From Leishmania mexicana MHOM/GT/2001/U1103 (lineage: Eukaryota; Euglenozoa; Kinetoplastea; Trypanosomatida; Trypanosomatidae): 64,000 nucleotides of DNA. Every line of letters starts with the position of its first letter. Position 1 is the first letter of the stretch. The position numbers and the translations under genes were made by a program. Shown piece by piece: positions 41,084 through 50,921 of the stretch. A model generated the notes under the pieces. It did not search any database. It worked only from the letters and a program-made list of their open reading frames with translations, and had not been told where the DNA came from. Where the stretch lies: assembly GCF_000234665.1 (NCBI RefSeq), contig NC_018338.1:1883262-1947261 (forward strand). Direction: 5' to 3'.

Positions 41084-42319
41084 ATGTACAGAGACGGCGC
41101 TGACAGCCACACATGGCATATCATGAGCGACAAGCAGGAGGAGTGCACCTCACGAGCCTCCGCCTCGCCTACCCCAGATGAAGGCGATCGGGAGTCACGA
41201 CGACTTGTGCGTGAACGCGAGCGTCAGGAGCGACTGAGAGGACGGCTGACAGATCTCACGTTTGCTGACATTTCCTGCTCTCGGGATGGGAAATCGGACT
41301 TTGTAAAGCAAAACGTCATAGTCTGCATTAAAGGTTCGAAGTCGCAGTTCAACGCCCGCATTGGGCGAATGAAGAGCATCCTGCCGCCCCTCACCTGCGA
41401 CTGCTGTCAGACGTTCTCGACGCTGTCCGCAGTGCTGCTGTCGTCCCTCGGCTTTGCAGCAATGCTGAGCGAGTGCTGCTCCCTCTCCACGGTGAACTAC
41501 CTTCTGTACATTTCGGCGTGGATGCACCAGCTGACGCTGCCGTGCTGGCCGCAGAAGCGCGTGCGGCCCACCATTAGCGATCTCAACGCCTGCCTTTACC
41601 TCCGGGACTTTTTCCCCAGCAAGGCGAACGCAGACGAGTTCGAGGTCATCTTCTATAACCAAGCCCACAAGGCAGTGGATCTGCTGCATGCCATGTGCAC
41701 TCCCCGCAAGCGCGCACGCTCCAGCGACGGCGCGCACCCAGTGTACGGCTACGTGATTGTATCAGGAGACTACACCGTCTCTGTTTTCTCCGTAGAGCAC
41801 GACATTGCGAAGGGGTCGCGTAGCCGCTACCGCGAGGCGTGGAGCTTCTACATCTGCGATTCCCACGGCACGCAGCCGTGGTCGGAAGACAAGGCCAGCG
41901 TGTCCGGACTGACCTTTGGCCACCGTTCGCACGACGTGGACGATACAAAGCTGGAGGAGGAGGCCAGTAACGGAAGCTGCACTCCCAGCTCGGCGGCGGA
42001 CCTCTCGGTGGAGGATGGCATTCACTACTTCTCCACCATCCTGTTCACTCTTCTAGAGGAACACCGCAAAGGTGCGCAGCGCACGAGTCAGGTGCCGTAC
42101 ATGACGTGGACCCCGCTGCGGCGGCGGCGATCACTGGCGTACACGGCGCAAGAGCTCAAGAGGATTATCGACAACCATTGGATTCCCAAGGTACTGTCGA
42201 ATCCCATGGTGCAGGCCGAGGCCAAGAAGTTCTCCTTCAAACCGCTGGAGTGTTTCTGGGGAATCAGTCCCGTTACAACAGCGAAAACTTGCACAGCCTC
42301 AGGTGCGTCACCTGCATGA
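41084..42319 (+). CDS. Conserved unknown protein with possible hydrolase-like core
   Basis: A 411-residue protein. The N-terminal 60 residues are highly charged (SRRLVRERERQERLRGRLTD). The middle contains a helix with clustered cysteines (TCDCCQTFSTLSAVLL), and a later stretch (GDYTVSVFSVEHD, then EAWSFYICDSHGTQPW) resembles the central sheet of papain-fold deubiquitinases, where a His/Asp precedes 'DSHG'. That is a visual resemblance only; no complete Cys-His-Asp triad can be assigned. There is no signal peptide. Met at 41084 is the first in frame; a second Met (MSDKQEECTS, 41123) is an equally likely start. Confidence 0.78.
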   Translation: MYRDGADSHTWHIMSDKQEECTSRASASPTPDEGDRESRRLVRERERQERLRGRLTDLTFADISCSRDGKSDFVKQNVIVCIKGSKSQFNARIGRMKSILPPLTCDCCQTFSTLSAVLLSSLGFAAMLSECCSLSTVNYLLYISAWMHQLTLPCWPQKRVRPTISDLNACLYLRDFFPSKANADEFEVIFYNQAHKAVDLLHAMCTPRKRARSSDGAHPVYGYVIVSGDYTVSVFSVEHDIAKGSRSRYREAWSFYICDSHGTQPWSEDKASVSGLTFGHRSHDVDDTKLEEEASNGSCTPSSAADLSVEDGIHYFSTILFTLLEEHRKGAQRTSQVPYMTWTPLRRRRSLAYTAQELKRIIDNHWIPKVLSNPMVQAEAKKFSFKPLECFWGISPVTTAKTCTASGASPA

Positions 42320-43052
42320 CGCGAGAGAGAAGAAAAGCAAACAAACAAATGAGTGACTTACTCTAAACGCGCGCACACACACAGAAAGCGGCTCTACGCG
42401 AGGCAATTGCGCCAGAACTGAGGCCTAGATACTGCATCAGACGCGAGCACGCATAAACTCCCGCGCGCGATGCCTTGCTATGCTGCACCCCATACTTTTT
42501 TTGCTCCTGTTCGTTGACGACGGACTTGCTTTCCAATGACCGTCTCTGTCCCTCGTCGGCGCTAGCGAACTGCTTCCGCCGATCTTATCAGTGTTTGCGA
42601 GGGAGACGCTAAACACTACGGCGCCCATTGTACATGTCTACACGGCAGTGTCTCCTCCGACTAGACTTCTTTATCATCTCTTCTGTCCGCACGCCCCTTT
42701 TCTCGCCCTTTCCCTCACGGCTCTCCTCGCCTGGCTCCTGATTCGCGCTTGCACAACGGACACTTGCAGGCTCACCTGGTCGTCTTCTATTTTTCGGCAC
42801 TGCCTCACCAGCTACAAGAAGGCCCGAGACTTGCTAAGTGAGCAGCGGTAAGGCACATGTGCCACGGTAGGGAGCCAAGACGTCTCACGTTGATCGGCTT
42901 TCGTTCCGTGTCTCCTTGTACGATTTCGAGCTCCTGCGTGGATCCACCCGCTGCCTCGTGTCGGCGGTCAGACACGCGCTCCTCTCCCGGCGTCAACACG
43001 CCAAAGGCTATTTGTGGGGCTCTGCTCCAAGCAAGGGAGGAGGCACGTCACC
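42320..43052. other. Intergenic spacer
   Basis: No supported gene. CT-rich tract at about 42652-42730. The DRG2 frame runs back to a Met-like codon at 43014, but the conserved N-terminus begins at 43053. Confidence 0.5.
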
Positions 43053-44177
43053 ATGGGTCTTCTCGAGCGCAGAAAAGCGATCGAGGAGGAGATCGCGAGA
43101 ACACAAAAGAACAAAAAGACGGAGTATCATGTCGGCCGTCTCAAGGGGCAGCTGGCGCGCATCAAGACGGAAATGATGGAGAATGCCGCTCGGGCGGCCG
43201 GCGCGAAGGGCGGAGACGGCTTCGACGTTCGCAAGAGCGGCGATGTGCGCTGCGCCCTGGTCGGGTTTCCGTCCGTCGGCAAGTCGTCCTTTCTCTCGCG
43301 TGTCACACAGACAGAGAGTGAGGCGGCCGGCTACGAGTTCACCACGCTGACGTGCATTCCGGGAAAGCTGATGCACAAGGGAACGGAAATTCAAATCCTT
43401 GATTTGCCTGGCATTATTGAAGGTGCGGCGGAGGGTAAGGGCCGCGGTCGCCAGGTCATCGCGACGGCGCGCACTGCCGACATGATCATCCTCATGCTCG
43501 ACGCTGCCAAGGCAGAGGCACAGCGTTCGAAGATTGAGAACGAGCTTGAGTCCGTTGGTATCCGTCTGAATCAGCGCTTCCCCAACGTCACCTTCAAGAA
43601 GAAGACATCGTGCAGCATGAATGTCGTGAGCTACAGCTCCACTGTGCCGCAAACAAGGGGCGTCTCCGAGCAGATGGTGAAGGAGGTGCTGAAAGACTAT
43701 GGTATCTTTAACGCTGATGTGGCCCTGCGCGAAGACATCACTGTCGACCAGTTCATCGACGTGATAGAAGGAAACCGTAAGTACATGCCGTGCCTGTACG
43801 TGTACAATAAGATCGACACAATCACTATGGAGGAGATGGACCGCCTGAGTCGCCTGCCGCACTCTGTCGTGCTGTCGCTGCACTGGGACCTCAACGTCGG
43901 CGAGGTCATTGATGAGGTGTGGGAGCACCTCAACATCATTCGCATCTACACAAAGAAGCATGGTGAGCACCCGGACTTCGGCAAGCCGTTCGTCGTGAAG
44001 CGCGACGCAAGTGTGGAACACATTTGCAAGCGCATTCACAAGGATATTGCGTCACGCTTCAAGTACGCCCTTGTGTGGGGCACGAGCGCGAAGCACCAGC
44101 CACAGCGCGTCGGTATTTCACATGAGCTAGAGGACGAGGATGTTCTTCAAATCATGCTAAGAACAGCCAATGAGTAG
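43053..44177 (+). CDS. DRG2: DRG2, developmentally regulated GTP-binding protein 2
   Basis: A 374-residue OBG/DRG GTPase. The start MGLLERRKAIEEEIARTQKN matches DRG2 proteins. G1 GFPSVGKSS (71-79), the switch segment YEFTTLTCIPG (94-104), G3 DLPG with IIEGAAEGKGRGRQVI (117-136), G4 NKID (252-255) and a C-terminal TGS domain (about 295-372, ending near HELEDEDVLQIM). DRGs associate with polysomes, and DRG2 partners with a DFRP2/RWDD1-type protein; they aid translation under stress. The inserted S5D2L-like domain at 170-235 is present. Length equals other DRG2s (about 364). The sequence resembles DRG2 more than DRG1 (YNKID with ISMEEVDRL-like context). Confidence 0.96.
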   Translation: MGLLERRKAIEEEIARTQKNKKTEYHVGRLKGQLARIKTEMMENAARAAGAKGGDGFDVRKSGDVRCALVGFPSVGKSSFLSRVTQTESEAAGYEFTTLTCIPGKLMHKGTEIQILDLPGIIEGAAEGKGRGRQVIATARTADMIILMLDAAKAEAQRSKIENELESVGIRLNQRFPNVTFKKKTSCSMNVVSYSSTVPQTRGVSEQMVKEVLKDYGIFNADVALREDITVDQFIDVIEGNRKYMPCLYVYNKIDTITMEEMDRLSRLPHSVVLSLHWDLNVGEVIDEVWEHLNIIRIYTKKHGEHPDFGKPFVVKRDASVEHICKRIHKDIASRFKYALVWGTSAKHQPQRVGISHELEDEDVLQIMLRTANE

Positions 44178-44774
44178 CGTCTCTGTTTTTGCTGTCACTG
44201 CAGTGGATCGATGCGCATGTGCAGTCTTTGCGTCGCATAAATCCAGACGATAAACCGCAAAAGGAGGTGGAGAAAAGAAAGTGAAACACACGTGTATGAG
44301 TGTGTGTGTCAAGCTACGCCCCGCCTGCATCGTTGTGTAAGAGGATGTCCAGATGCAGAGGAGACTGACGCGGCGTCCGTCGAACGGAACGCATATCGGT
44401 GTGCACCGTGTGCGGCTGACTATGCTTGTGTGCCGGCAGAGAGTGTGCCACAGAAGGAAAACTGGTTTCTTCCTACCGCTCATGTCGGTTCTTATTCTCA
44501 TGTGCTTGCCTTCCTACCTCAAGGGAACATTCCTCTAGGACTCCTATCGAGCATGACCATATCCCTGGACAACGTCTTCGTTTCCTGCATTCTCTTCCCG
44601 CCGGTGCGTCCATCGCACCCTTGCCTTCCCTAACTTTTCTCTTGAAACTCTGTATCGTTGCTGCGCACTTGTCCGCACCGGTAGAGTCCCAAAAGCGAGC
44701 CTGTTCTTGGGCCTCACCACCACCACCACCCTCCTTCTTCCTTCTTGCTCTCCGCCTCAGGGTGTCCTCTGTGA
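44178..44774. other. Intergenic spacer
   Basis: No supported gene. CT/CAC-rich tract at about 44715-44765, ending in CTCAG, is the likely trans-splice acceptor for the gene at 44775. Confidence 0.55.
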
Positions 44775-46568
44775 ATGACAGATTCACAACAACAGCACAA
44801 CAACGGAAAAACGTGCACACGTATGAGCCAGCACCAGGACGTGTTGACGGCAGCTTTTTTGCGGGCACATGGGGTCGCACTGTCGAAGCCGCTGCGCGAT
44901 TGGCTGACGCGAGTCTCGTTCTTAGCGCGGGCTCAGACATCTGTCGAGAAAAAGGAGAAGTACGAAAGGTGGGCTCTGCGAGCAGTGGAGGATGCAGTGA
45001 AGTCGCCGGGTGGTGTGGCAGCCATCATGTGGGCCAAGCAAAGCGTTGTAATGCCGCCCGATTCGCCTGACTGTACGTCGGAGTGGTGGCAAGAGAGTCG
45101 CCGCTCCTATGCAACCTCCTCAAGTGGCGCTACCGCTCCTTACGAGAACCCCACGCGAGCGTCGCTGTTGACAGAGACAATGCAACGCGCCCCGGCGCCG
45201 CTGCAGCCCTTTGTGCAGCAGGGCTTCAGCCTCTACGACAGAGAGGTGACCCTTGGTCACCGCCGCTACGAACAGGTCACCTTTGTGGAAATGCTCAATA
45301 TTGCAAAGAGTCTGCAAGCCAAGGCGTCTCCAGCACCCGTGCCGTCACCGGCCCTGCCACCCCCCTCACAGCCGCCGCCATTATCGTACAACGCGTTCAT
45401 GACCCCGACAGCAACCATCACGCGCACCGTTTTCGTACCGCCAACCGAGCACAAGAGGCCCGCCCCGGAAGCCGCGCCGCACGAGCCTCCACATAAACGA
45501 GCTGTGCCAGCCACCGCACCCGCTGTGTCGCGGAAGGACAAGACGTTCTTCTTCCAGCTTGCTGGTATCACGGACGCTGAAGTGGCCGCCCCGCGTGAAT
45601 TTATCGGGCTGTCGACGGAGCTGGAGCGTCATTACACCCGCTACGAGCCCCTGGTCGAGGACATTCGCCCCCTCGCGGTGTTGAAGGACGCGTACGCGCA
45701 CATTACCACGCACGCCACGGGCTTGGAGAGGGCGGAAGGCAAGAAGGCTGCACAGAAGTACCTGAGTGATCAGCTCAAGGGCATGCGGCAGGACCTGCGA
45801 GTGCAGAACATTGTCGATAACTTCACCGTCATGGTGTATGAGGTGCACGCGCGGCTCTGCCTGGAGACTGGCGACATTGGCGAGTTCAACCAGTGCCAAG
45901 CAGGTCTGAAGCAGTTCTATGCAATGGACGCTGTTGACCTGAGTCAGTGCGATGTGAAGAACTTCTTTCTCTACCGCCTGGTGTACCTGACGCTGAGCGG
46001 ACAGTACGACTCTCTCTCTACGGAGCTCATTCACTTCACCAACGCCCAGCTGCAGGGTACCGACCGGGTTGGCAGCAGCATCACCAGGGAACCGGTCAAC
46101 CGCACTCTCGCTCTCTGCGCCGCGTGCAACGACGGCGACACGCCGTCGCTATGCCGTCTTCTGCTCAGCTTCGAGGTGGAAATGACGTACCTCGTTCGCA
46201 TCTACTTACAAAAATTGCGGATCATGTGGCTCAAAGAAATTCTCACCGCCATGAAGGGCTCACTCACGCTACGCTTTCTGATGGCCAGCCTCGGCTTCAC
46301 GCCACTTCCACACGGCAAGAAGAGGCGTCAGCTGTTCTGGTTGGACGACGCGGAGGAGAGCGCCGCGCTTCGGTTTACCGAGCTCTTTCAAACACTCAAG
46401 GTGGAGCTGCCGCCAGAATTCTCCTTTCACGCAGAGGTGACCCGCGCAAAGCACACCGGGTCAGACCCGCAGGCGCACTATCCGTCCCTCGACGCTGCCA
46501 CTGCCCTGAAAGCAGTCAACGACTACCTCGTATTCCTTGGGACACGCAAAGACGCCGTCCGCACATAG
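44775..46568 (+). CDS. SAC3/GANP-domain protein (Thp3/LENG8-like)
   Basis: A 597-residue protein. Residues 1-130 are mostly helical; 175-250 form a Pro/Ala-rich linker (PAPVPSPALPPPSQPPPL). The SAC3/GANP helical domain spans about 265-520: RHYTRYEPLVEDIRPLAVLK, then QDLRVQNIVDNFTVMVYEVH and ARLCLETGDIGEFNQCQAGL. The 'QDLRVQxIxNxFTVxVYExHARxxLExGDxxEFNQCQ' text is the diagnostic core. It resembles LENG8/Thp3 more than Sac3. Thp3 works with Csn12 in transcription-coupled mRNA metabolism; related proteins handle mRNP export. The first ATG is used; MSQHQDVLTAAF (44823) is an alternative start. Confidence 0.9.
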   Translation: MTDSQQQHNNGKTCTRMSQHQDVLTAAFLRAHGVALSKPLRDWLTRVSFLARAQTSVEKKEKYERWALRAVEDAVKSPGGVAAIMWAKQSVVMPPDSPDCTSEWWQESRRSYATSSSGATAPYENPTRASLLTETMQRAPAPLQPFVQQGFSLYDREVTLGHRRYEQVTFVEMLNIAKSLQAKASPAPVPSPALPPPSQPPPLSYNAFMTPTATITRTVFVPPTEHKRPAPEAAPHEPPHKRAVPATAPAVSRKDKTFFFQLAGITDAEVAAPREFIGLSTELERHYTRYEPLVEDIRPLAVLKDAYAHITTHATGLERAEGKKAAQKYLSDQLKGMRQDLRVQNIVDNFTVMVYEVHARLCLETGDIGEFNQCQAGLKQFYAMDAVDLSQCDVKNFFLYRLVYLTLSGQYDSLSTELIHFTNAQLQGTDRVGSSITREPVNRTLALCAACNDGDTPSLCRLLLSFEVEMTYLVRIYLQKLRIMWLKEILTAMKGSLTLRFLMASLGFTPLPHGKKRRQLFWLDDAEESAALRFTELFQTLKVELPPEFSFHAEVTRAKHTGSDPQAHYPSLDAATALKAVNDYLVFLGTRKDAVRT

Positions 46569-47198
46569 GCGACACACTTCTCTGTTAGCGTGTGCCTGCC
46601 CCCTCTCGCCATCGCCCCTCCATTATCACTGCACAGGGGAGGGGGTGGGAGTGCATCGTCTGCGATGGAGACAATTAATCACGCAAGCAACATTCACTAT
46701 GGCGCTCTTGGGCGGTGGTTGTCTTAACACGGATGGCCACTAACTCGTGCAGCGCCTGCGCAAAGCGCCTCGGTGGATGGGCAACTGGCGGCAGCGAGAC
46801 ATGCCGCAGCGCACCGTCTCTCTTCTGCCCTTCAGCGCTCCTTCCCCCTTTTTCGGCGGACGGGGCCACTTTCTAGGCCAGAGCTGGGTTACCACAACTC
46901 ATTCTTTTTCTTTTACTGTCCCTCCCATGCAGCGGGGTTATACCGTCCCTCTATCCATCTTTCCCACGCATCCGCCTCTTTCTATTGAATGCCCGCTGTG
47001 GTTGACCAGAAACGCATAGTATCTGGACCGTGCACGTGGCGCCCCTTTTTTCCTCACAGCAACACCGACGCTCACAGCTTTGACATGTTACACCGCTTGC
47101 TCTGCAGTCCAAAAGTCATTTCCTCTTTTCCTCGTTTATTTCGCTTGTATTATTCTTTTAACATCTTTTCCCAGCGGTTGACGTCCCGGCACACGGCG
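46569..47198. other. Intergenic spacer and isomerase 5' UTR
   Basis: No supported gene. T/CT tracts at about 46900-46925 and 47045-47055. An in-frame ATG at 47082 would add a basic, hydrophobic 39-residue leader to the isomerase (discussed in Part 2). Confidence 0.5.
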
Positions 47199-48269
47199 AT
47201 GCCCTCTCGTGATTGCACGGTTGACCGCGAGGCGGCGGTGCAGAACCGCAAGAAGGACCACATCGACATTTGCTTGCATAAGGACGTCGAGCCACACAAG
47301 AGACACACCATCTGGAACAAGTACACGCTTCCCTACAAGGCACTTCCCGAAGTTGATCTGCAGAAGATCGAGACGTCCTGCGAGTTTATGGGCAAGCGCA
47401 TCTCCTTTCCCTTCTTCATTTCCTCCATGACCGGCGGTGAGGCGCACGGTCGCGTCATCAACGAGAACCTGGCAAAGGCATGCGAGGCCGAGAAGATCCC
47501 GTTCGGGCTTGGTAGCATGCGCATCATCAACCGCTATGCGTCGGCGGTGCACACCTTTAACGTGAAGGAGTTCTGCCCCTCGGTTCCGATGCTAGCCAAT
47601 ATCGGCCTGGTGCAGCTGAACTACGGTTTTGGCCCAAAGGAGGTAAACAACCTCGTGGACTCGGTACACGCCGACGGTCTGTGCATCCACCTGAACCATA
47701 CGCAAGAGGTCTGCCAGCCGGAGGGCGACACAAACTTTGAGGGCCTGATTGAGAAGCTGCGCCAGCTGTTGCCGCACATCAAGGTGCCGGTACTCGTGAA
47801 GGGTGTCGGTCACGGCATTGATTACGAGTCGATGGTGGCCATCAAGGCGAGCGGCGTCAAGTACGTGGACGTTTCGGGATGCGGCGGCACGTCGTGGGCC
47901 TGGATCGAGGGCCACCGGCAGCCATACAAGGCTGAGGAGGAGAACATTGGTTACCTCTTTCGCGACATCGGTGTGCCTACAGATGTCTGCCTGCGTGAGA
48001 GCGCGCCGCTGACCGTCAACGGCGACCTCCACCTTATCGCCGGCGGCGGTATCCGCAACGGCTTGGACGTTGCCAAGGCGCTCATGATGGGTGCCGAGTA
48101 CGCCACAGCGGCGATGCCGTTCCTTGCGGCTGCGCTGGAAAGCTCAGAGGCGGTCCGTGCAGTAATTCAGCGTATCCGCCAGGAGCTGCGTGTCTCCATG
48201 TTCACCTGCGGTGCTCGCAATATCGAGGAGCTGCGACGCATGAAGGTGATTGAACTCGGCCACCTTTGA
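47199..48269 (+). CDS. IDI2: Isopentenyl-diphosphate delta-isomerase, type II (FMN-dependent)
   Basis: A 356-residue TIM-barrel flavoenzyme. Seen: [10 protein letters not shown] (17-26), SSMTGGEA (75-82), GLGSMR (103-108), LNHTQE with the conserved Gln (165-170), SGCGGTSW (226-233) and the phosphate-binding [11 protein letters not shown] near residue 285. Type II enzymes interconvert IPP and DMAPP with FMN, NADPH and Mg2+. Their presence, instead of the type I enzyme of animals, is characteristic of Leishmania and T. cruzi. The protein ends in GHL, which fits a relaxed type 1 peroxisomal signal and so glycosomal import. Length fits (about 350). The start [20 protein letters not shown] begins just before the conserved region. 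Confidence 0.96.
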   Translation: MPSRDCTVDREAAVQNRKKDHIDICLHKDVEPHKRHTIWNKYTLPYKALPEVDLQKIETSCEFMGKRISFPFFISSMTGGEAHGRVINENLAKACEAEKIPFGLGSMRIINRYASAVHTFNVKEFCPSVPMLANIGLVQLNYGFGPKEVNNLVDSVHADGLCIHLNHTQEVCQPEGDTNFEGLIEKLRQLLPHIKVPVLVKGVGHGIDYESMVAIKASGVKYVDVSGCGGTSWAWIEGHRQPYKAEEENIGYLFRDIGVPTDVCLRESAPLTVNGDLHLIAGGGIRNGLDVAKALMMGAEYATAAMPFLAAALESSEAVRAVIQRIRQELRVSMFTCGARNIEELRRMKVIELGHL

Positions 48270-49169
48270 CCCTTTTCGTCACTCTTTTATGCCTGTGTGC
48301 GTCCTCAACGCAGACCCTCGTCGTGCGCTCTCATCGGCGGCCCCCTTCCCCTCCCTCGATGCCCCCCTTTTCTTCGTTCATACGTATTAGGCAACTGCTC
48401 TGGACACCTAGTGACTGAAAGGAAAAGAAATTTGAAAGCTGGCCGAAATGAACTAACGCGAAGAAAAACAATCTCTCTCCGTTCCGCGCGTGTACACTTG
48501 CGGTGTGGAAGAATGGGAGCTCGTGCTGTTGCACTACTCAGTATGGCCTCGGGGTTATCATCCGATATCGTTCTCTCGCCGCCCCATGCCACAGGCCAGC
48601 GGTGACCTCTAGTGAAGGCCATGCATGTACGTAGCGCTTTTTTCTTTAAGGTGTTTTGTTTTTCGAACGGCGACAGGGAAAAAGTGACGGTGACCAACAC
48701 ATCGACTCGAAGATAGGCGACAGTGCCGTGAGCACCCGAGCTGTTTCATGCTCGAGCTGACAGTCTCTCTCTGCTGTGGGTGTACACGGTGTTCCGCAGC
48801 ATAGATGGAGGAAGTCGGTGCCGCGCACGTGCGAGGCACAGAGGATGCTTGCGCCGTTTTGTTCCGTGGGTATGTGCGTGTGAGTGTGTCTTGTCTCTCC
48901 CCTGATGTCATGTTCCGCCTTTCCTATTGCATCTGCCCTGTTACCTTCTCCGTTCTACCCGATGCCCTTTTTTTTCCTCCCATCCTCACCCTTCTCGCTT
49001 GCTTGCTCATACGGGGGGGGGCACCACACAGACGCGAGGAGTCAGCTGTTCGTCTTACGTGTCTTCAGTGCCACTTCCTCACTCCAACACCGAACGATCA
49101 CAACGAGGCCAACGTGGCTGTTGCAGAAGCTCACATACATACGCGCAAAACACGCACACACGCAGGACC
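48270..49169. other. Intergenic spacer
   Basis: No supported gene. CT/T-rich tracts at about 48950-49000, followed by a G-run near 49012-49021. The frame of the next gene stays open back to 48927 without an ATG until 49170. Confidence 0.5.
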
Positions 49170-50210
49170 ATGGCATCGCGTGCCATTTCCAACTATACAG
49201 CGGACTTTTCGCCGCTTAAGTACATTGAGCGCGCCGTCAGGAACTCGGACTGCCGAACACCCATCATTTTTGTGCAGCAAGACGGTGACCCGTTTCAGAC
49301 CGTGTGTTACCTGGCCAAGAAGCGCGACTCCGCCGTTTGGAGCTTTGACGTGGCTCAGCTGCAGAGCATGCAGAACGTTGCGGACTACATCGATGTGGGT
49401 ATCAACAATGGCGACTGGGTGTACATAACCAATTGCGACCTTGTGAGTGAGTCGTACTTCCGCGATGTTGCGCGCACCCTGTACAAGATTCTCCCCGAGC
49501 CGCAACTCTACCCTCGCCGTGAGGTGTTCCGCTGCTTTTTTGGCGTTACCGTGCCCTTTGACCTGAACTCGCCAGTGGGTGTGCCCTTTCCTCCGCTGTT
49601 CATGCACAGCTCCCTGGTGGCACGCCCCACCGCTGCGCAAGGCACGAAGTGGTCGCGTATTATGCCGGCTGAAAAGACCCTCTTTTCCGCTGCGGCGCTG
49701 AAGCACCAACAGCGTCGCGAGGCTGGCCGCGAAAGCGACAGTGAGAGCGACCTGGATGAGGCCGACCGCATTTCCGGAATTATCTTTTACCGCGCTGTGG
49801 AACGGAGCCGTGACATTGATCAGTCAACCGTAACGCTAGCGAAGCACGAGATGATGCAAGCCGTCGAAGCGCAGGATGATCCCCTCATGCGACGTCTTGT
49901 GTCCTCCGGCGAGGTGGACCTGTCACGAAAGCTGAAGGACGGCATGACACCCTTGCAGTATGCCTGCTGCAAGGAGCTGACGGGGTCTGTGCGCACCTTG
50001 TTGTCGCTAGGTGCTGACCCCAACGCCGCCCGCGAGTCCGACGGTCGCCCTCCGCTGTTCATGTCGATCGACGACATCGAGCTAGCAAAAATGCTCGTTG
50101 AAGGCGGTGCAGACCTCTTCTCCAAATTCGAAGGCCACCGCGCCGACACACACCCTGACACCTCCCCTGATGTGGCAGCCTACTTAGATAAGGAGCGCAA
50201 ATGCATGTAA
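49170..50210 (+). CDS. Ankyrin-repeat protein with dynein AAA6/D6-like N-terminal domain
   Basis: A 346-residue protein. Residues 28-105 (TPIIFVQQDGDPFQTVCYLA, then VGINNGDWVYITNCDLVSES) follow the pattern of the dynein heavy-chain D6 region ('TPxIFVLSPGxDP...GxWVxLQNCHL'). The acidic linker at about 185-200 (ESDSESDLDEAD) is followed by ankyrin repeats from about 240: DGMTPLQYACCKELTGSVRT, LLSLGADPNAARES and DGRPPLFMSIDDIELAKMLV with EGGADLFSKF. The ankyrin part is clear; the dynein part is a motif-level resemblance. With such a domain the protein might bind dynein-related complexes or the axoneme; this is inference. The first ATG after the spacer is used. Confidence 0.82.
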   Translation: MASRAISNYTADFSPLKYIERAVRNSDCRTPIIFVQQDGDPFQTVCYLAKKRDSAVWSFDVAQLQSMQNVADYIDVGINNGDWVYITNCDLVSESYFRDVARTLYKILPEPQLYPRREVFRCFFGVTVPFDLNSPVGVPFPPLFMHSSLVARPTAAQGTKWSRIMPAEKTLFSAAALKHQQRREAGRESDSESDLDEADRISGIIFYRAVERSRDIDQSTVTLAKHEMMQAVEAQDDPLMRRLVSSGEVDLSRKLKDGMTPLQYACCKELTGSVRTLLSLGADPNAARESDGRPPLFMSIDDIELAKMLVEGGADLFSKFEGHRADTHPDTSPDVAAYLDKERKCM

Positions 50211-50921
50211 ACAGACGTTGGCACACGATGTATTCTACCTGCAAGCCGCCATGGGCGCCTGCGCGCACGTCATTGTTGATCTTCTTTTCTCTTTCGCTCT
50301 ATGTTTCGTTACGACCATGTCTTGATGTACAGCCACTTCTCTCTCTCCACTCCACGTAATGCTGTTCAGCAGCGCTCATCTGGGCGGAATGTGCTCCGGA
50401 CTACCTTTTCTTGCGCGCGTGCGCTTACGCGAGGGAGGGAAAGCCAGCGTCTCTTATTTCTTCGCCTCCGCGTCCTTTTTTTCTTCCTATTGTCTGGATA
50501 TGTAATGCGCTCTGGTACAGTGGAAGCACACAACGGAGGAACTCATGAAACCGCGGAACGGGAAGAACTTAGTCGCGCAACTGTGCATTCCTCGGCATAC
50601 TCCCCATCGTGACGCTTGTGGTACGGCAAGCATGTGAGGGTTTGTGAGCGTCGTGCCACCACGCTGCTCCCCTCCCCCTCCCTCCGCCGACTGAGCTGCG
50701 TCTTACTTGCTGTTGGTGCCTTCATTTTGCTTTGTCTTGTCGTGCTAGGTGCGATAAGCGGGGGTTGTACGACACACTCCGTGTGACAGACACATAACTT
50801 TCCGATGATCTGGCTCTCTTTTTACTCTACCTATCTTCATTGCCCGCTCACCCCCTCTCCTCTCCCAACCCTTCCCTCTTGACACAGGCACACACGCACA
50901 CACTCACTCGCACAAAGAGAC
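50211..50921. other. Intergenic spacer
   Basis: No supported gene. CT-rich tracts at 50845-50880, followed by CA-rich sequence with AG just before the transporter ATG at 50922. Confidence 0.5.

Noticed and set aside
41330..41350. GGTTCGAAGTC, resembling a tRNA B box
   Set aside because: It lies inside a coding region, and no matching A box or cloverleaf could be found around it.
43008..44039. 343-codon frame on the minus strand
   Set aside because: Antisense shadow of DRG2, whose motifs are complete on the + strand.
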